64,000 nt of DNA from Rubrivivax sp. Its GTDB lineage: Bacteria > Pseudomonadota > Gammaproteobacteria > Burkholderiales > Burkholderiaceae_C. Position numbers and translations under genes: made by a program. The stretch spans positions 87,954-151,953 of the forward strand of contig JAHBZS010000007.1 in assembly GCA_019635285.1 (NCBI GenBank). The letters are read 5' to 3'. The notes beneath the pieces are model-generated. The model was not told the DNA's origin, ran no database searches, and was given only the letters and a program-made list of their open reading frames with translations. Of this stretch, positions 63,992 to 64,000 are shown piece by piece. Each line of letters starts with the position of its first letter. The stretch's first letter is position 1.

Positions 63992-64000
63992 GCGGCGAGT

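Overview
The window is very G+C-rich, densely coded DNA from a betaproteobacterium, most likely a Burkholderiales member of the Rubrivivax/Leptothrix/Ideonella/Methylibium kind. The evidence is the pyrG-kdsA-eno-ftsB gene order, a tripartite-tricarboxylate (Bug-type) binding protein, a formate dehydrogenase locus carrying DUF3305/DUF3306 genes, and the codon and composition style. It looks chromosomal. I saw no rRNA, tRNA, CRISPR array, prophage, insertion sequence or origin.

Layout. 0-9.4 kb: a four-PAS hybrid histidine kinase, two convergent crotonases, a SulP transporter without STAS domain, a cyclase-like/NTPase/TPR signalling protein and a lipoprotein. 9.5-14.2 kb: HAD hydrolase, small unknown protein, WYL regulator, an HNH-like unknown, gamma-carbonic anhydrase and Hsp33. 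14.2-20.0 kb (minus strand): a housekeeping run pyrG, kdsA, DUF1330, eno, two paralogous lipoproteins, ftsB and a Cys-tailed unknown. 20.1-22.3 kb: a cobalamin riboswitch and btuB. 22.3-32.7 kb: a divergent formate dehydrogenase locus. Its minus arm has mobA, a TorD-like chaperone, a multi-cluster ferredoxin, DUF3306 and DUF3305. Its plus arm has a Tat small protein, the catalytic subunit (broken by a one-base frameshift), the Fe-S subunit, a lipoprotein, the cytochrome b subunit and a small secreted protein. 32.7-35.4 kb: a btuFCD-like ABC importer. 35.6-42.1 kb: gshA, a pair of inverted 103-bp palindromic repeats, then a tightly overlapped mutS-Anbu protease-selD operon, with a TIGR02444 protein upstream.

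42.8-60.2 kb is an accessory catabolic island. One arm (minus) has a class II aldolase, a UbiD decarboxylase with its UbiX flavin prenyltransferase, DUF2783 and an MhpA-like flavin monooxygenase. The divergent arm has a homogentisate-dioxygenase-like enzyme, an alpha/beta hydrolase, an MDR oxidoreductase, a hotdog thioesterase, a VOC protein, an acyl-CoA synthetase and an Lrp/AsnC regulator. It is followed by an unusual cysteine desulfurase/degenerate beta-lactamase-fold/rhodanese fusion, a Bug-type solute-binding protein and a ThDP-dependent decarboxylase-like enzyme. Together these suggest uptake, hydroxylation, prenyl-FMN decarboxylation, ring cleavage and CoA-thioester processing of an unidentified aromatic acid.

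60.2-64 kb: DUF3297, a large DUF6351 secreted lipoprotein with an esterase-like nucleophile elbow, and an alpha/beta hydrolase at the right edge. The most unusual items are the desulfurase fusion, the catabolic island, the covarying inverted repeats and the frameshifted formate dehydrogenase.
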